From: CAZRCZ01 sp964598765
GTDB lineage: Bacteria > Sumerlaeota > Sumerlaeia > MVZB01 > JAJFLK01
Length of the DNA: 34,477 nt
NCBI GenBank assembly: GCA_964598765.1
Contig: CAZRCZ010000032.1
Span: 1-34,477 of the forward strand
Reading direction: 5' to 3'
Within the stretch, counting starts at the first letter, position 1, and every line of letters begins with the position of its first letter. Positions 7,707-15,784 of this stretch are shown piece by piece. A program made the position numbers and the translations under genes. Below the pieces are notes generated by a model. The model saw nothing but the letters and a program-made list of their open reading frames with translations, was not told where the DNA came from and did no database searches.

Positions 7707-8703
7707 GCGATTCGGAGGCAAGCTCGAGAAGGCGCACGACGCGCGCGCCGGAGTCACCGTCGGTTTTAGGAGTCAGTCCGGTTCGGACGCAATGCGCGAA
7801 ATGGCGCATCTCGGCCATCAGCGGTTCGACGTTCGGAAGAAGCGGAACATGGACGTCGCCGTGGCGAACGCGGATCGCGCCGATCATGTCGGCGACGCGC
7901 TCGATCTCCGCTCCTTTGTCGTAAATGCGAATCTTCTCCGCCGGTTGCATGTCGTCGAACTCAATCATTTTGCGCGAGCCGACGACGACCATCCGCCGCT
8001 CCTTGCGCGGATCGAGCCATGAGACGTGAACTTCCGCCATCTTGCCCGACGCGAATTGAAGATTGACGAAAACGACGTCCTCGATGCCGGGTTGAAGAAA
8101 GGCGCGTCCGCGCGCCGAAACGCTTTCCGGCTCCTCGCCGAAGAGATCGAGGATAACCGAGAAATCGTGCGGCGCGAGCGACCAGAGCGCGTTTTCATCC
8201 TTGCGGACGACGCCCAAATTCACGCGTTGGGTTTGCATGTAATAAATTTCTCCCAACTCGCCCGACGCGATGCGCTCCTTCATCAACTCCACACCGGGAT
8301 GATATAGCAAAAGATGGCCGACCATGAGGGTTAGGTTGCGCGATTTGGCGAGGTCGCTCAGTTCCTTCGCCTCGTTCGCGCTCATCGCCATCGGTTTCTC
8401 GAGGAAGACATGCTTCCCCGCGCGAAGAGCCGCAAGCGCCATCGTATAATGTTCGCTCGAGGGAGTCGCAATGACGATCGCTTGCGCGGGTCCGGGCAGA
8501 ACCTCGGCATAATTGGCGTGCCGCCGGGCGTGAGGATATTTCGCCGCTTCATCGCCGAGTTTTTCGATTTCGCGGTCGCAAATCCATTCCAGCGCGATCC
8601 CTTCGGTCCGATCCAACGCGCGGGCAAGGTTTCGTCCCCATGCGCCGAACCCGCAAAGCGCGACGCGGATGGGGAAAGACGGACTGGAAGAGGCGATAGC
8701 CAA
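7675..8703 (-). CDS. Gfo/Idh/MocA-family NAD(P)-dependent oxidoreductase (paralogue 1)
   Basis: An N-terminal Rossmann fold (RVALCGFGAWGRNLARAL) binds NAD(P); the family lysine motif follows in HVFLEKPMAMS, then the alpha/beta C-terminal domain (LAPHDFSVILDLFGEEPESV). Such enzymes oxidise or reduce sugar hydroxyls, often on nucleotide-linked sugars. The 342-residue length is typical. It clearly resembles the second family member at 11419-12423 (shared GARVV ... SLK C-terminus and VNLGV/INLGL region), suggesting duplication. The start is TTG at 8701-8703; no ATG precedes the Rossmann motif. Position downstream of GT2 and aminotransferase genes suggests a role in surface-glycan sugar synthesis. 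Exact substrate unknown. Confidence 0.88.
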   Translation of the reverse strand: MAIASSSPSFPIRVALCGFGAWGRNLARALDRTEGIALEWICDREIEKLGDEAAKYPHARRHANYAEVLPGPAQAIVIATPSSEHYTMALAALRAGKHVFLEKPMAMSANEAKELSDLAKSRNLTLMVGHLLLYHPGVELMKERIASGELGEIYYMQTQRVNLGVVRKDENALWSLAPHDFSVILDLFGEEPESVSARGRAFLQPGIEDVVFVNLQFASGKMAEVHVSWLDPRKERRMVVVGSRKMIEFDDMQPAEKIRIYDKGAEIERVADMIGAIRVRHGDVHVPLLPNVEPLMAEMRHFAHCVRTGLTPKTDGDSGARVVRLLELASESLKRNGESVKV

Positions 8704-8726
8704 GAGACTTGCTCTATAATGTGAAA

Positions 8727-8929
8727 TTCACCACAGAGACACAGAGAGGAATTGGCGATGCGTTCGGTGTTCGAGAAAATGAAGGTAGTTTGATTTTCAA
8801 GTAAGAAGGGGGTCTTCCTGATTCCTGTTGATTTGCAAATGTCATTTCTTGATTGTTTCTCATCGCGGTCGTTTATTTTGGGTTCAACTTCAATTCATTC
8901 CAAGGGCCTCTCTGTGTCTCCTTGGTGAA
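8727..8929. repeat. Dispersed inverted-repeat pair, copy 2
   Basis: The left arm at 8727-8749 begins TTCACCACAGAGACACAGAG and the right arm at 8907-8929 is its inverted copy with 2 mismatches in 23. They are separated by about 157 bases of AT-richer sequence with no gene. The pair fills most of the gap between the oxidoreductase and the GT2 gene. Confidence 0.7.
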
Positions 8930-8942
8930 TCTGAATCCCTTA

Positions 8943-9695
8943 TCATTGCTTTCGCTTCAATTTTCCCCAGACAGTAAACCTAAACCGGAACATGTCATAC
9001 ATGGACCACAAAATGTCGTGCGGCTTGCCGAGCGAACCGGTCCCGACGGGACGCGCGTGATACGCGGTCGGGACCGATTTCACGCGGAGACCGAGACGCA
9101 TCGCGCGCAGGATCAATTCCGGCGCAGTGAAAGCGGGGCTTTTGCCGAGCGCGAGAATTTGCGGCACGATGCTCCGGCGAAACATCTGCGAATAATTCAT
9201 GTCGCGGAATTTACAGCTGAAAAGAATCCGCAACAGCAAACGGTTGACGTTCGACGTGATCCACCGCCAGCGGGTATAGCCTGAAAAAGACGTTCGATCC
9301 AAGAGCAACACGTCGCAATCGCGCATCTCGCGGACGAGCCCGGCGACATCTTCGGGGGCGAGCGGCAAATCCACGCCGTCATAGACGGCGAACTCCTTGC
9401 TTGCGGCGACGATCCCGCGCTGAATCGAAACGCCGATGTTCATGTTGATGAGATTGGGAACGAAGACGAGACGCGGGTCCTCGGCGGCCAGTCGCTTCAT
9501 AATCTCGCCGGTCCGGTCTCGGCTTCCGTCGTCAATCAGGACGACCTCGAACTCGTTGAAGTCCCGTTCCAGCGCCGCGACGATTCGCTTCACCGCCGCT
9601 TCCAGAAGATTTTCCTCGTTGTAAACAAACAGAACGAAACTGACGCTTTGCGCAAGCTTCTCGTGCGGAGCGGTCTCGGATTCGCCCGCGCCCAT
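8943..9695 (-). CDS. Family 2 glycosyltransferase (DPM1-like)
   Basis: The 250-residue cytoplasmic GT-A enzyme begins with the standard core VSFVLFVYNEENLLEAAV, followed by VLIDDGSRDRTGEIM (nucleotide-sugar-binding Asp pair) and an acidic YDGVDLPLAPEDV motif where the family has its metal-binding DXD-like site. It resembles polyprenyl-phosphate mannose/glucose synthases in its N-terminal half but has no C-terminal membrane helices. It lies 1 base downstream of the aminotransferase gene, so it is co-transcribed with the amino-sugar cassette and may use its product or make the donor for the GT39 enzymes. Acceptor and donor are not predictable. Confidence 0.88.
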   Translation of the reverse strand: MGAGESETAPHEKLAQSVSFVLFVYNEENLLEAAVKRIVAALERDFNEFEVVLIDDGSRDRTGEIMKRLAAEDPRLVFVPNLINMNIGVSIQRGIVAASKEFAVYDGVDLPLAPEDVAGLVREMRDCDVLLLDRTSFSGYTRWRWITSNVNRLLLRILFSCKFRDMNYSQMFRRSIVPQILALGKSPAFTAPELILRAMRLGLRVKSVPTAYHARPVGTGSLGKPHDILWSMYDMFRFRFTVWGKLKRKQ

Positions 9696-9696
9696 G

Positions 9697-10803
9697 CTAC
9701 GCCACGGCCTCCTTCAGCGCCGAACAGACGTAATCAATTTGCGCCTCGGTCAATTCGGGGAACATCGGGAGAGAAAGGATTCGCTTGGCGGCTTTTTCGG
9801 TGACCGGAAAATTTCCTTCCTTCAGTTCCATTGCCGAATAAGCTTTTTGCAAGTGAAGCGGGATTGGATAATGGAGCGCGGTGGCGATTCCCTTGGCCTT
9901 GAGTTTATCGGCGACCGCGTCGCGGTTGTCCGTTTGAATAATGAAAAGATGCCAGACCGGAAGACATCCCTCGCCGACGTTGGGAGACGTGATCGCGGGG
10001 ATATTCTTCAATCGTTCCAAATAGAGTCCTGCAATTTTTCGCCGCGCTTCGTTCCATTGCGGAAGCCGCTTGAGTTTGACGCGAAGCGCGGCGGCTTGAA
10101 CCGCGTCGCAACGGCCGTTGTAGCCTTCGACGTCGTGATAATACTTTTTCGCTTGGCCGTGGTCGCGGATCATTCGGACTCGGGCGGCGAGTTCAGCGTC
10201 GGAGGTCGTCACCGCACCCCCTTCCCCGCAGGCGCCGAGATTTTTCCCCGGATAAAACGAAAACGCGCCTGCAAATCCAAGCGAACCGGACAAGCGCCCC
10301 TTGTATTGCGCGAGATGCGCCTGACAGGCGTCCTCGACGACCCAAAGGCTGTATTTCTTCGCGATGGCGAGAATCGCGTCCATGTCGGCGGTCTGACCGT
10401 AGAGATGGACAGGAACGATTCCGCGCGTTCGAGGCGTGATCGCCGCTTCGATTTTTGTCGGGTCGAGATTGTAGGTTTTAGGATCTACGTCCACGAAAAT
10501 GAATTTCGCTCCGGATTGCGAAATCGCCTCGGTCGTCGCAATGAACGTGTTCGGAACGGTGATGACCTCGTCGCCCGGTTTGACGCTGAGCGCGATGAAA
10601 ATGAATCGAAGCGCGTCGGTCCCGCTGTTGACCAGAACCGCGTGGGGAACCTTGCAAGCGGCGGCGAACTCGGATTCAAATCCGGAGACGTGCGCGCCGC
10701 CGATGAATCCCGCCGAATCGAGAATCTCCCCCCACATCGGCAGGAGTTCGTCCTTGATCGAGCGATTTTGAACTTTGAGATCGAGAAAAGGGACTTCCAT
10801 CAC
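9697..10803 (-). CDS. DegT/DnrJ/EryC1/StrS-family sugar aminotransferase (WbpE-like)
   Basis: A PLP-dependent aminotransferase that aminates a keto nucleotide-sugar. The start MEVPFLDLKVQN, the NSGTDALRFI cofactor region, VEDACQAHLAQYKGR and the PLP lysine in FSFYPGKNLGACGEGG are all family hallmarks. At 368 residues it is full length. Its ATG overlaps the stop of the upstream acetyltransferase by 4 bases (translational coupling), and an oxidoreductase lies just beyond. That trio (oxidase, aminotransferase, N-acetyltransferase) matches the Wbp-type route to 2,3-diacetamido-2,3-dideoxy-uronic acids, although other 3-amino sugars are possible. Confidence 0.92.
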   Translation of the reverse strand: MMEVPFLDLKVQNRSIKDELLPMWGEILDSAGFIGGAHVSGFESEFAAACKVPHAVLVNSGTDALRFIFIALSVKPGDEVITVPNTFIATTEAISQSGAKFIFVDVDPKTYNLDPTKIEAAITPRTRGIVPVHLYGQTADMDAILAIAKKYSLWVVEDACQAHLAQYKGRLSGSLGFAGAFSFYPGKNLGACGEGGAVTTSDAELAARVRMIRDHGQAKKYYHDVEGYNGRCDAVQAAALRVKLKRLPQWNEARRKIAGLYLERLKNIPAITSPNVGEGCLPVWHLFIIQTDNRDAVADKLKAKGIATALHYPIPLHLQKAYSAMELKEGNFPVTEKAAKRILSLPMFPELTEAQIDYVCSALKEAVA

Positions 10804-11279
10804 GGTTTAATCTTTCTAATGAATTTCGCGGGATTGCCCGCCCAGATTTCGCCCGGCGGGACGGACTTGGTGACGACGCTTCCGGCGCCGACGATCGCGC
10901 CCGCGCCGATGGTCACGCCGCACAGGATCGTCGCGCTGGAGCCGACCGATGCTCCTTTTTCAACCGTCGTCTTCACGACCGCCCAATCGGCGTCGGTCTG
11001 CATGGAGCCGTCGGGATTGACGGCGCGGGGATATTTATCGTTGATGAAGGTGACGTTGTGGCCGATGAACGCGCCGTCTTGGATCGAGACCCCTTCGCAG
11101 ATGAACGTGTGGCTGGAAATTTTGCAATCCGCGCCGATCTCCGCTCCCTTCTGAATTTCGACAAAACAACCGACCTTGCTTCGGTCGCCGATTTTGCATC
11201 CGTAGGCATTGATGAAGCCGAAGAGTTTGACGTCCTTGCCGAGAACAACGTTGGGCGCGATACGGTTATAGGTTTCCAT
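10800..11279 (-). CDS. Left-handed beta-helix sugar N-acetyltransferase (WbpD-like)
   Basis: The 159-residue protein is built of hexapeptide repeats ([LIV]GxxxX), for example VVLGKDVKLFGFINAYGCKI, IGADCKISSHTFICEGVSI and VTIGAGAIVGAGSVVTKSVP, ending in the acetyltransferase signature IWAGNPAKFIRKI. The loop FINDKYPRA is typical of WbpD-type UDP-3-amino-sugar acetyltransferases, which use acetyl-CoA and act as trimers. Its stop overlaps the aminotransferase start by 4 bases. Together with the adjacent oxidoreductase this supports an N-acetylated amino-sugar pathway. Substrate is inferred from context. Confidence 0.9.
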   Translation of the reverse strand: METYNRIAPNVVLGKDVKLFGFINAYGCKIGDRSKVGCFVEIQKGAEIGADCKISSHTFICEGVSIQDGAFIGHNVTFINDKYPRAVNPDGSMQTDADWAVVKTTVEKGASVGSSATILCGVTIGAGAIVGAGSVVTKSVPPGEIWAGNPAKFIRKIKP

Positions 11280-11308
11280 GATGAGGCGTCAGTTCACGGC
11301 TCAGAAAA

Positions 11309-11378
11309 TGTGGCACCGGCGCCCTCGCCGGTGATGATTCGAAAGGATACTTGCACAGCCGAGGGCGGCTGTGCCACA
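11309..11378. repeat. REP-like doublet of two stem-loops
   Basis: Two adjacent palindromes lie between the oxidoreductase and acetyltransferase genes: CACCGGCG-ccct-CGCCGGTG (11314-11333) and GCACAGCCG-aggg-CGGCTGTGC (11353-11374). The outer flanks TGTGGCAC (11309-11316) and GTGCCACA (11371-11378) are inverted copies of each other, so the whole 70 bases form a symmetric unit like a bacterial interspersed mosaic element. No T-run follows; attenuation or mRNA protection is possible. Confidence 0.75.
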
Positions 11379-11418
11379 TGGTTTGTCCTGAGGTTGAACA
11401 TGATTTTTGAGGATGCTT

Positions 11419-12423
11419 TCAGAGGTCCACTCGCGCCCCGTCGTTCTTAAGCGAGCGGTCGGCCGCTTCGAGGATCGAAACGACTCGCGCGCCGGCGGCC
11501 CCGTCGTTGTGGGGCCGGTTGCGATTTTTGATGCAGTCGGCGAAATAACCGACCTCGTTTCGGAGCGCTTCGACGCTCGGAATCGTCGGGCAATACATGT
11601 CGCCGATGCGGTATTCGGCCAGAATTCGGTTGCGCTCCTCATTGGTGCTGATCTGAACGCCCTTGCTATAGATTTTGATTTTTTCGTCCGTGCTGAGATC
11701 GTCCCACAGCAACATCTTCTTCGATCCGCCGACGAGCGTCTGACGAATCTTCACCGGCGAAAGCCAGTTGACGTGGAAATGCGCGATCAAATTATTGTCG
11801 TAAAAGACGCACATGTAGGCGACGTCTTCCAAGCCGGTGTTGAAGTGCGAGCGCCCCTCGGCGGAAACCGCCTTGGCCTTGGGACCCAGCAAATAATCCA
11901 TGATCGAAAGATCATGCGGAGCCAAATCCCAAATCACGTTCACGTCGGATTGAAAAAGCCCCAAGTTGATCCGAACCGAATCGTAATAATACAGGTCCCC
12001 CAACTCATTCTCGTCAATCAATTCCTTCATTTTTTGGACCGCGCCCGTAAAAAGAAACGTGTGATCCACGATGAGCGTCAGTCCCTTATCTTCGGACAAT
12101 TTCGTCAATTCCCGCGATTGCGCCGAGGTGGTGGTCATCGGCTTCTCGACCCAAACGTGTTTGCCGTTGAGCAAGGCCGTCTTGGCCAGATCGAAGTGAT
12201 ACATGACCGGCGTCGCGACGACGACGACATCAATGTCATCCCCTTTGAGAACCTCGTCGGCGCGGTCGGTAGTCTGGACCGAAGGGAAAGTGGAAGCGGC
12301 CAGCGCGCGGCGCTTTTCGCTCAGATCGGCGATGCGAATGAGTTTGCACTCCGGATGCGAGCTGAAATTTCGCGCCAGATTCGGCCCCCAGTAGCCGTAT
12401 CCGATCAGTCCAATGCGGAGCAT
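11419..12423 (-). CDS. Gfo/Idh/MocA-family sugar oxidoreductase (paralogue 2)
   Basis: The 334-residue enzyme opens with the NAD-binding motif LRIGLIGYGYWGPNLARNF and has HVWVEKPMTTT (family lysine) and the domain-2 sequence LAPHDLSIMDYLLG. It resembles the gene at 7675-8703. It lies immediately upstream of the acetyltransferase and aminotransferase genes, separated by the REP-like doublet. A WbpB-like step (C-3 oxidation of a UDP-sugar before transamination) is the most likely role from context; the sequence itself shows only the family. The ATG start at 12421-12423 has no strong ribosome site. Confidence 0.9.
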   Translation of the reverse strand: MLRIGLIGYGYWGPNLARNFSSHPECKLIRIADLSEKRRALAASTFPSVQTTDRADEVLKGDDIDVVVVATPVMYHFDLAKTALLNGKHVWVEKPMTTTSAQSRELTKLSEDKGLTLIVDHTFLFTGAVQKMKELIDENELGDLYYYDSVRINLGLFQSDVNVIWDLAPHDLSIMDYLLGPKAKAVSAEGRSHFNTGLEDVAYMCVFYDNNLIAHFHVNWLSPVKIRQTLVGGSKKMLLWDDLSTDEKIKIYSKGVQISTNEERNRILAEYRIGDMYCPTIPSVEALRNEVGYFADCIKNRNRPHNDGAAGARVVSILEAADRSLKNDGARVDL

Positions 12424-12445
12424 GAAAGGGATTTCCCGTTGCTTC

Positions 12446-13309
12446 TCACTTGAGGATTTCGCAGTTGGGGAGCGCTTTTTTCAGGTCTTCGACCCCTTTG
12501 TCGCTGACCTGCGTCCCTTGCAATTCGAGGTGTTGAAGCGACGAAAGTTCCTTCAGCGGCTTCAAACCGTTGTCGGTGATCATGGTCGAGATGAGCGTCA
12601 ACGTGCGAAGGGATTTCAGTCCCTTCAAGTTTTCCATGCCCGCGTCGGTGACTTTGGTGAAGGAGAGGGCCAGCACTTCCAATCCGGACAAGTCTTTCAG
12701 GTGAACAAGCCCCGCGTCGGTGATTTGATTGTAACCCAGTCCGAGATGTTTCAAGCCGCTCATGTTTTTGAGCGTCGCCAGATCGTCATCCACCAGACCC
12801 GCGCTGACCAATTGGAGAACCTGAATGTCGCTTCCCTTCAATCCGGCCAAGGAGCCGATGTCAACTCCCGATCCGGGAGCCAGCGTTAGAAAGACCGCTT
12901 TTCCGGCGGGAACGGTCACTTTTCCCTTGGCGTCGCCAAGGTCGTCCCAACCGTCGGGGCTTTTGGATTCAGGGTCGCCCGCCTTGAGCTTGCCCAGCGA
13001 ACGGTCATCGGGAAAATGAAAAACTCGCGCGCCGCCATCCCCAGCGGAAATCGTCGTCGCCGCGACCAGGGAAAGAGGATGGGCAGGTTCCGAGGGAGCG
13101 CTCTGCGGAGCTGAACTGGGTTGGGCGGATTCCGAGGGTTGGGAAGATTGCGACTGGCCTTGAGACGCCGCCGCAACTTGCTTGGGAGGTTTGGCGGCCG
13201 GCGGCTTGGGCGCGGTTTTTTCCTCCTCGGATGATCCGCAGGCCACGGTCAACAAAATCAGGCCGCATCCCAGCAAACCGAAACATCGGGTCGTTGATCG
13301 AATTTTCAT
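12446..13309 (-). CDS. Leucine-rich-repeat lipoprotein
   Basis: The protein starts with a lipoprotein signal (basic n-region, hydrophobic GLLGCGLILL, lipobox LTVAC), then a low-complexity Pro/Ala/Lys and Ser/Gln/Pro linker to about residue 80, a small domain, and about five tandem leucine-rich repeats of about 24 residues in the C-terminal 125 residues (units like LKHLGLGYNQITDAGLVHLK). The repeats are of the RI-like/F-box type common in Planctomycetes and relatives, and form a curved protein-binding surface. It should sit on a membrane facing outward. I chose ATG 13307-13309 because AGGAG lies 7 bases upstream; a GTG two codons earlier is less well placed. Ligand unknown. Confidence 0.88.
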   Translation of the reverse strand: MKIRSTTRCFGLLGCGLILLTVACGSSEEEKTAPKPPAAKPPKQVAAASQGQSQSSQPSESAQPSSAPQSAPSEPAHPLSLVAATTISAGDGGARVFHFPDDRSLGKLKAGDPESKSPDGWDDLGDAKGKVTVPAGKAVFLTLAPGSGVDIGSLAGLKGSDIQVLQLVSAGLVDDDLATLKNMSGLKHLGLGYNQITDAGLVHLKDLSGLEVLALSFTKVTDAGMENLKGLKSLRTLTLISTMITDNGLKPLKELSSLQHLELQGTQVSDKGVEDLKKALPNCEILK

Positions 13310-13402
13310 ATTCACGCTCCTATCGAATGAAACGCGCGTCGGCGCGCTTCAATGTTGCAATTCGCCAAGGACTATACTGGGAAAGGGAATCAAAATCCAC
13401 AA

Positions 13403-14179
13403 TTAACGAATCAACGAAAGGTCCGCCCCAAGGGGAGAGGAGCAATCGAGCCAACCCCAAGCCGTCTCGATCGGTTTGCCTTCGATCAGCAATTGCACGG
13501 CGTCCAGATCGGAGTTGTTCAGGAGAATGCTGTTGATCGTGGCGTAAACGGCCAGTCGTTCGCCGTGCGGCGTCGGTTGCGCGGGATGAACGAATTCCTC
13601 GGTCAGATCGAGATAGGCGGTCCGTCCGAGACGATAAAATCCACGGACGCGTGTTCCGTCGGGCGCGGCCGGACGCGCAAGAAGTCCTTTGCGGGGGGTG
13701 AAAAGCTCTTGGAGGATGAGATGGTCCTTTTCCGGTCCCGGCGCGTTGCGCTTCAGCCGGCTCAAATGGGGCGTCAAGGTCATCCCGTCCTCGGTCAGAA
13801 AAACTTGAAGGCTCGATTCGGGGGAAGTCGGACGAAAATCCTTGCCGGGCAAAAGATTTATTTCTTGGAAGGCGTAGGTGAATTGATCGAGATACCCCCG
13901 ATCCACGATCCGCCGGAGCAAATAAAATCCCCCGGCCAAAACGCCGATGCTCAGAATAATCGCCATTAAAACGAACCACGCGCCGCCCCCTTCGGATTCT
14001 TCCGGTACTTCTTCCTGTTTGAGGGGCGGAACTCGCGGGAGCGGCGGGAATTCCTCGGTCAATGGATCTGGAATTACGTCCGGCAAATCGTCCGACAGGG
14101 GCTGAATGCGCCGCGGGCGAGGGGAGACGGACGCTCGCCGGACGGGACGCGGAGGAGGTAGATCGGAAGTCGGATCCAC
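13403..14179 (-). CDS. Membrane-anchored GerMN-domain protein
   Basis: A Pro/Arg-rich cytoplasmic N-terminus (residues 1-65) precedes one membrane helix (about 67-89, WFVLMAIILSIGVLAGGFYLL) and an extracytoplasmic C-terminal domain. That domain reads as GerMN: LQVFLTEDG, then LFTPRKGLL, a beta/helix region with TAYLDLTEEF, YATINSILL and AVQLLIEGKPIE. GerMN domains occur in sporulation and cell-wall-associated lipoproteins and are thought to bind peptidoglycan or assemble in rings; they are not spore-specific. The start codon is GTG (14177-14179); no better in-frame start precedes the membrane helix. Confidence 0.8.
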   Translation of the reverse strand: MDPTSDLPPPRPVRRASVSPRPRRIQPLSDDLPDVIPDPLTEEFPPLPRVPPLKQEEVPEESEGGGAWFVLMAIILSIGVLAGGFYLLRRIVDRGYLDQFTYAFQEINLLPGKDFRPTSPESSLQVFLTEDGMTLTPHLSRLKRNAPGPEKDHLILQELFTPRKGLLARPAAPDGTRVRGFYRLGRTAYLDLTEEFVHPAQPTPHGERLAVYATINSILLNNSDLDAVQLLIEGKPIETAWGWLDCSSPLGADLSLIR

Positions 14180-14561
14180 GCTGTCGAGGTTACAAAATGG
14201 AGGGCTTGGCTGTCATTATCATTGTCGTCGTGCTGAATTGCGGGAAACTTGGGGATTGGCTCGCGGGGGATCATGGTCCGCGTGCCTCTTCCACGAATTT
14301 CATTTGAATCAAACGAGCCGCGACCGTGAGGGAGCGTTCGATTGCCGCCATGTTCCGTGCCGCGCATTCTCGCCGGTCGCAGGGGCAATGGAATTTCGCA
14401 CCAAGTGTTTGTCCGACCATGATCCTTTGGGTGGTTTCATCTGTGGTAGGTGCGGTCCCCGCGGCGACGGTTCCGGAGGCAGTCTTGGAAAATGTCGCGG
14501 CGCGGATTGCCCCTTCCACCTTTCAAGGTCCCCGAACCAATTCTCGGACAGAGCCTAGGCG
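14180..14561. other. Gene-free region of 382 bases
   Basis: Between scpA and the GerMN gene there is no open frame with credible protein features. Frames on both strands (for example 14271-14519 minus and 14326-14565 plus) translate a probable dispersed repeat at 14315-14374. A promoter for the GerMN gene is expected here but none is clear. Confidence 0.55.
14315..14374. repeat. Candidate dispersed intergenic repeat (GCCGCGACCGTGAGGGAGCG type)
   Basis: The stretch containing GCCGCGACCGTGAGGGAGCG and then GCCGCCATGTTCCGTGCCGC resembles a high-copy intergenic repeat I recall from Planctomycetes and Verrucomicrobia, whose reverse reading gives peptides like RSLTVAAR in spurious proteins. Only one copy lies in this window, so this rests on memory. 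Confidence 0.4.
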
Positions 14562-15449
14562 TTAATCTTGGCTGGACGGGACGTCGGAGGGACTCGACGA
14601 GGCTTCTTCGGAGTCTTCTTCGTTGCCTTCTTCTTCCGCTCCGATTTTGAACGCTTGAGACGACGGCGCTGGGATTTCCTCGGCGGGGATGGCGTCTTTT
14701 GCTTCGACGGCAACCGGAGCAAGAGTCGGATCGCGCCAGAAGAGATAAACCGGACCGTAGGGATCGGACTGTTCCAGCGTCACGCATTTTTGGCGGCTGA
14801 GTTCGAGCAACGCCAGCAGGACGACGATCATCTCAACTTTGGCGCGACATTCACGGAAGAGCGTTTCAAGGTCGAGCCGCTTTTCCTCGCGGATGCGACG
14901 GTCAATCGAATCTATTTTCTCTTCGAGCGAAAATTCCTCCTCGGTGACCATGTGCCAGCCGGCCGCCTCGACGAAACGCAGGACGCGGCTGAACGCGACG
15001 AGCATCTTGTCCAGATCGGAACGGAGATCGTCCCCCTCGACGTTGGCGAATTGCGGGAGGGCGACCTCGCGGAAAAAAATCCGCGCCTGTTGATCTTCCT
15101 TTTCCTGAAGTTTCGAGGCGGCTTCCTTGAATTTGCGGTATTGGACGAGTTGATCCATGAGCGCCTGCGCGGTCAGGATGTCGCCGATTTCCTCGTCCTC
15201 CTCCTCGTCGAGGCTCGTCTGCGGCAGGAGCGAGCGGAGCTTGATGTTGAGCAACGTCGCGGCCATGACCAAAAATTCACCGGCGATTTCCAAATCCATC
15301 GTTTCCATGAGGCGGAGATATTCGAGATATTGGCGCGTGACCTCCGCGATGGGAATGTCGTAAATGTCCATCTCGTTGATCTTGACCAGATGGAGCAGAA
15401 GGTCCAGCGGACCCTCGAAGACTTGGAGTTTGACTTTGTAGTCGTCCAT
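14562..15449 (-). CDS. scpA: Segregation and condensation protein A
   Basis: ScpA is the kleisin of the bacterial SMC-ScpAB condensin; it bridges the SMC head domains and organises the chromosome. The N-terminus VKLQVFEGPLDLLLHLVKINEMDIYDIPIAEVTRQYLEYL is the conserved helical SMC-neck-binding region (given here only as a landmark, residues 5-44 beginning VKLQVFEGPL). The middle is acidic and the winged-helix region near residues 190-235 (LETLFRECRAKVEMIVVLLA) follows. A charged Ser/Glu/Pro tail of about 50 residues is poorly conserved. Length (295) is at the upper end of the family. GGAG lies a few bases before the ATG. scpB, often adjacent, is not downstream in this window. Confidence 0.95.
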   Translation of the reverse strand: MDDYKVKLQVFEGPLDLLLHLVKINEMDIYDIPIAEVTRQYLEYLRLMETMDLEIAGEFLVMAATLLNIKLRSLLPQTSLDEEEDEEIGDILTAQALMDQLVQYRKFKEAASKLQEKEDQQARIFFREVALPQFANVEGDDLRSDLDKMLVAFSRVLRFVEAAGWHMVTEEEFSLEEKIDSIDRRIREEKRLDLETLFRECRAKVEMIVVLLALLELSRQKCVTLEQSDPYGPVYLFWRDPTLAPVAVEAKDAIPAEEIPAPSSQAFKIGAEEEGNEEDSEEASSSPSDVPSSQD

Positions 15450-15461
15450 AAAATCTCCGGA

Positions 15462-15758
15462 TCAAACCTTGGAGGCTTTCAGTCTGCCGCCGCCGACTTC
15501 TTCGGGACTGAGGGGCATGATCAGGCGGATCTTTGACTTTTCGCCTTCCGTGAGATGCCCTTTTGGATTGCCCTTATCAATTAGGCTCCACAGAAAGTTT
15601 TGTTTTTTCTTTTCCTTCATTCCATCAAATTTGCGGGACATCACAACGACGTGAATGTCGTCCCTGTAATAGCCGGGCGATACGTCAACTGTATCAAGGG
15701 GAAAATCTTCCCTGAGGATATCCTTGATTTTCCTCATCAATTTGATGTCTGCTGGCAT
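15462..15758 (-). CDS. Small BolA-like protein paired with HEPN-like gene
   Basis: The 98-residue protein starts with a charged helix (KLMRKIKDILREDFP), then DTVDVSPGYYRDDIHVVVMSRKFDGM, a lysine-rich helix (KEKKKQNFLWSLID) and IRLIMPLSPEEV. The order resembles BolA (class II KH-like): a strand ending HVxVVSxxFxG, a helix, then a strand ending in a SPEE-like turn. It lacks the family's usual conserved His after FxG, so it may not bind iron-sulfur clusters. A good AAAGGAA ribosome site precedes the ATG. It lies 26 bases after the HEPN-like gene and 12 before scpA, and both small genes are visibly AT-richer than the flanks. I infer a partner or antitoxin role; nothing in the sequence proves it. 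Confidence 0.6.
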   Translation of the reverse strand: MPADIKLMRKIKDILREDFPLDTVDVSPGYYRDDIHVVVMSRKFDGMKEKKKQNFLWSLIDKGNPKGHLTEGEKSKIRLIMPLSPEEVGGGRLKASKV

Positions 15759-15784
15759 AAGTTTGTTCCTTTCTTTCGAATCTT

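Noticed and set aside
9694..11154. 486-codon open frame on the plus strand
   Set aside because: It runs antisense to the aminotransferase and acetyltransferase genes, whose motifs are clear; the translation is basic and low in recognisable features.
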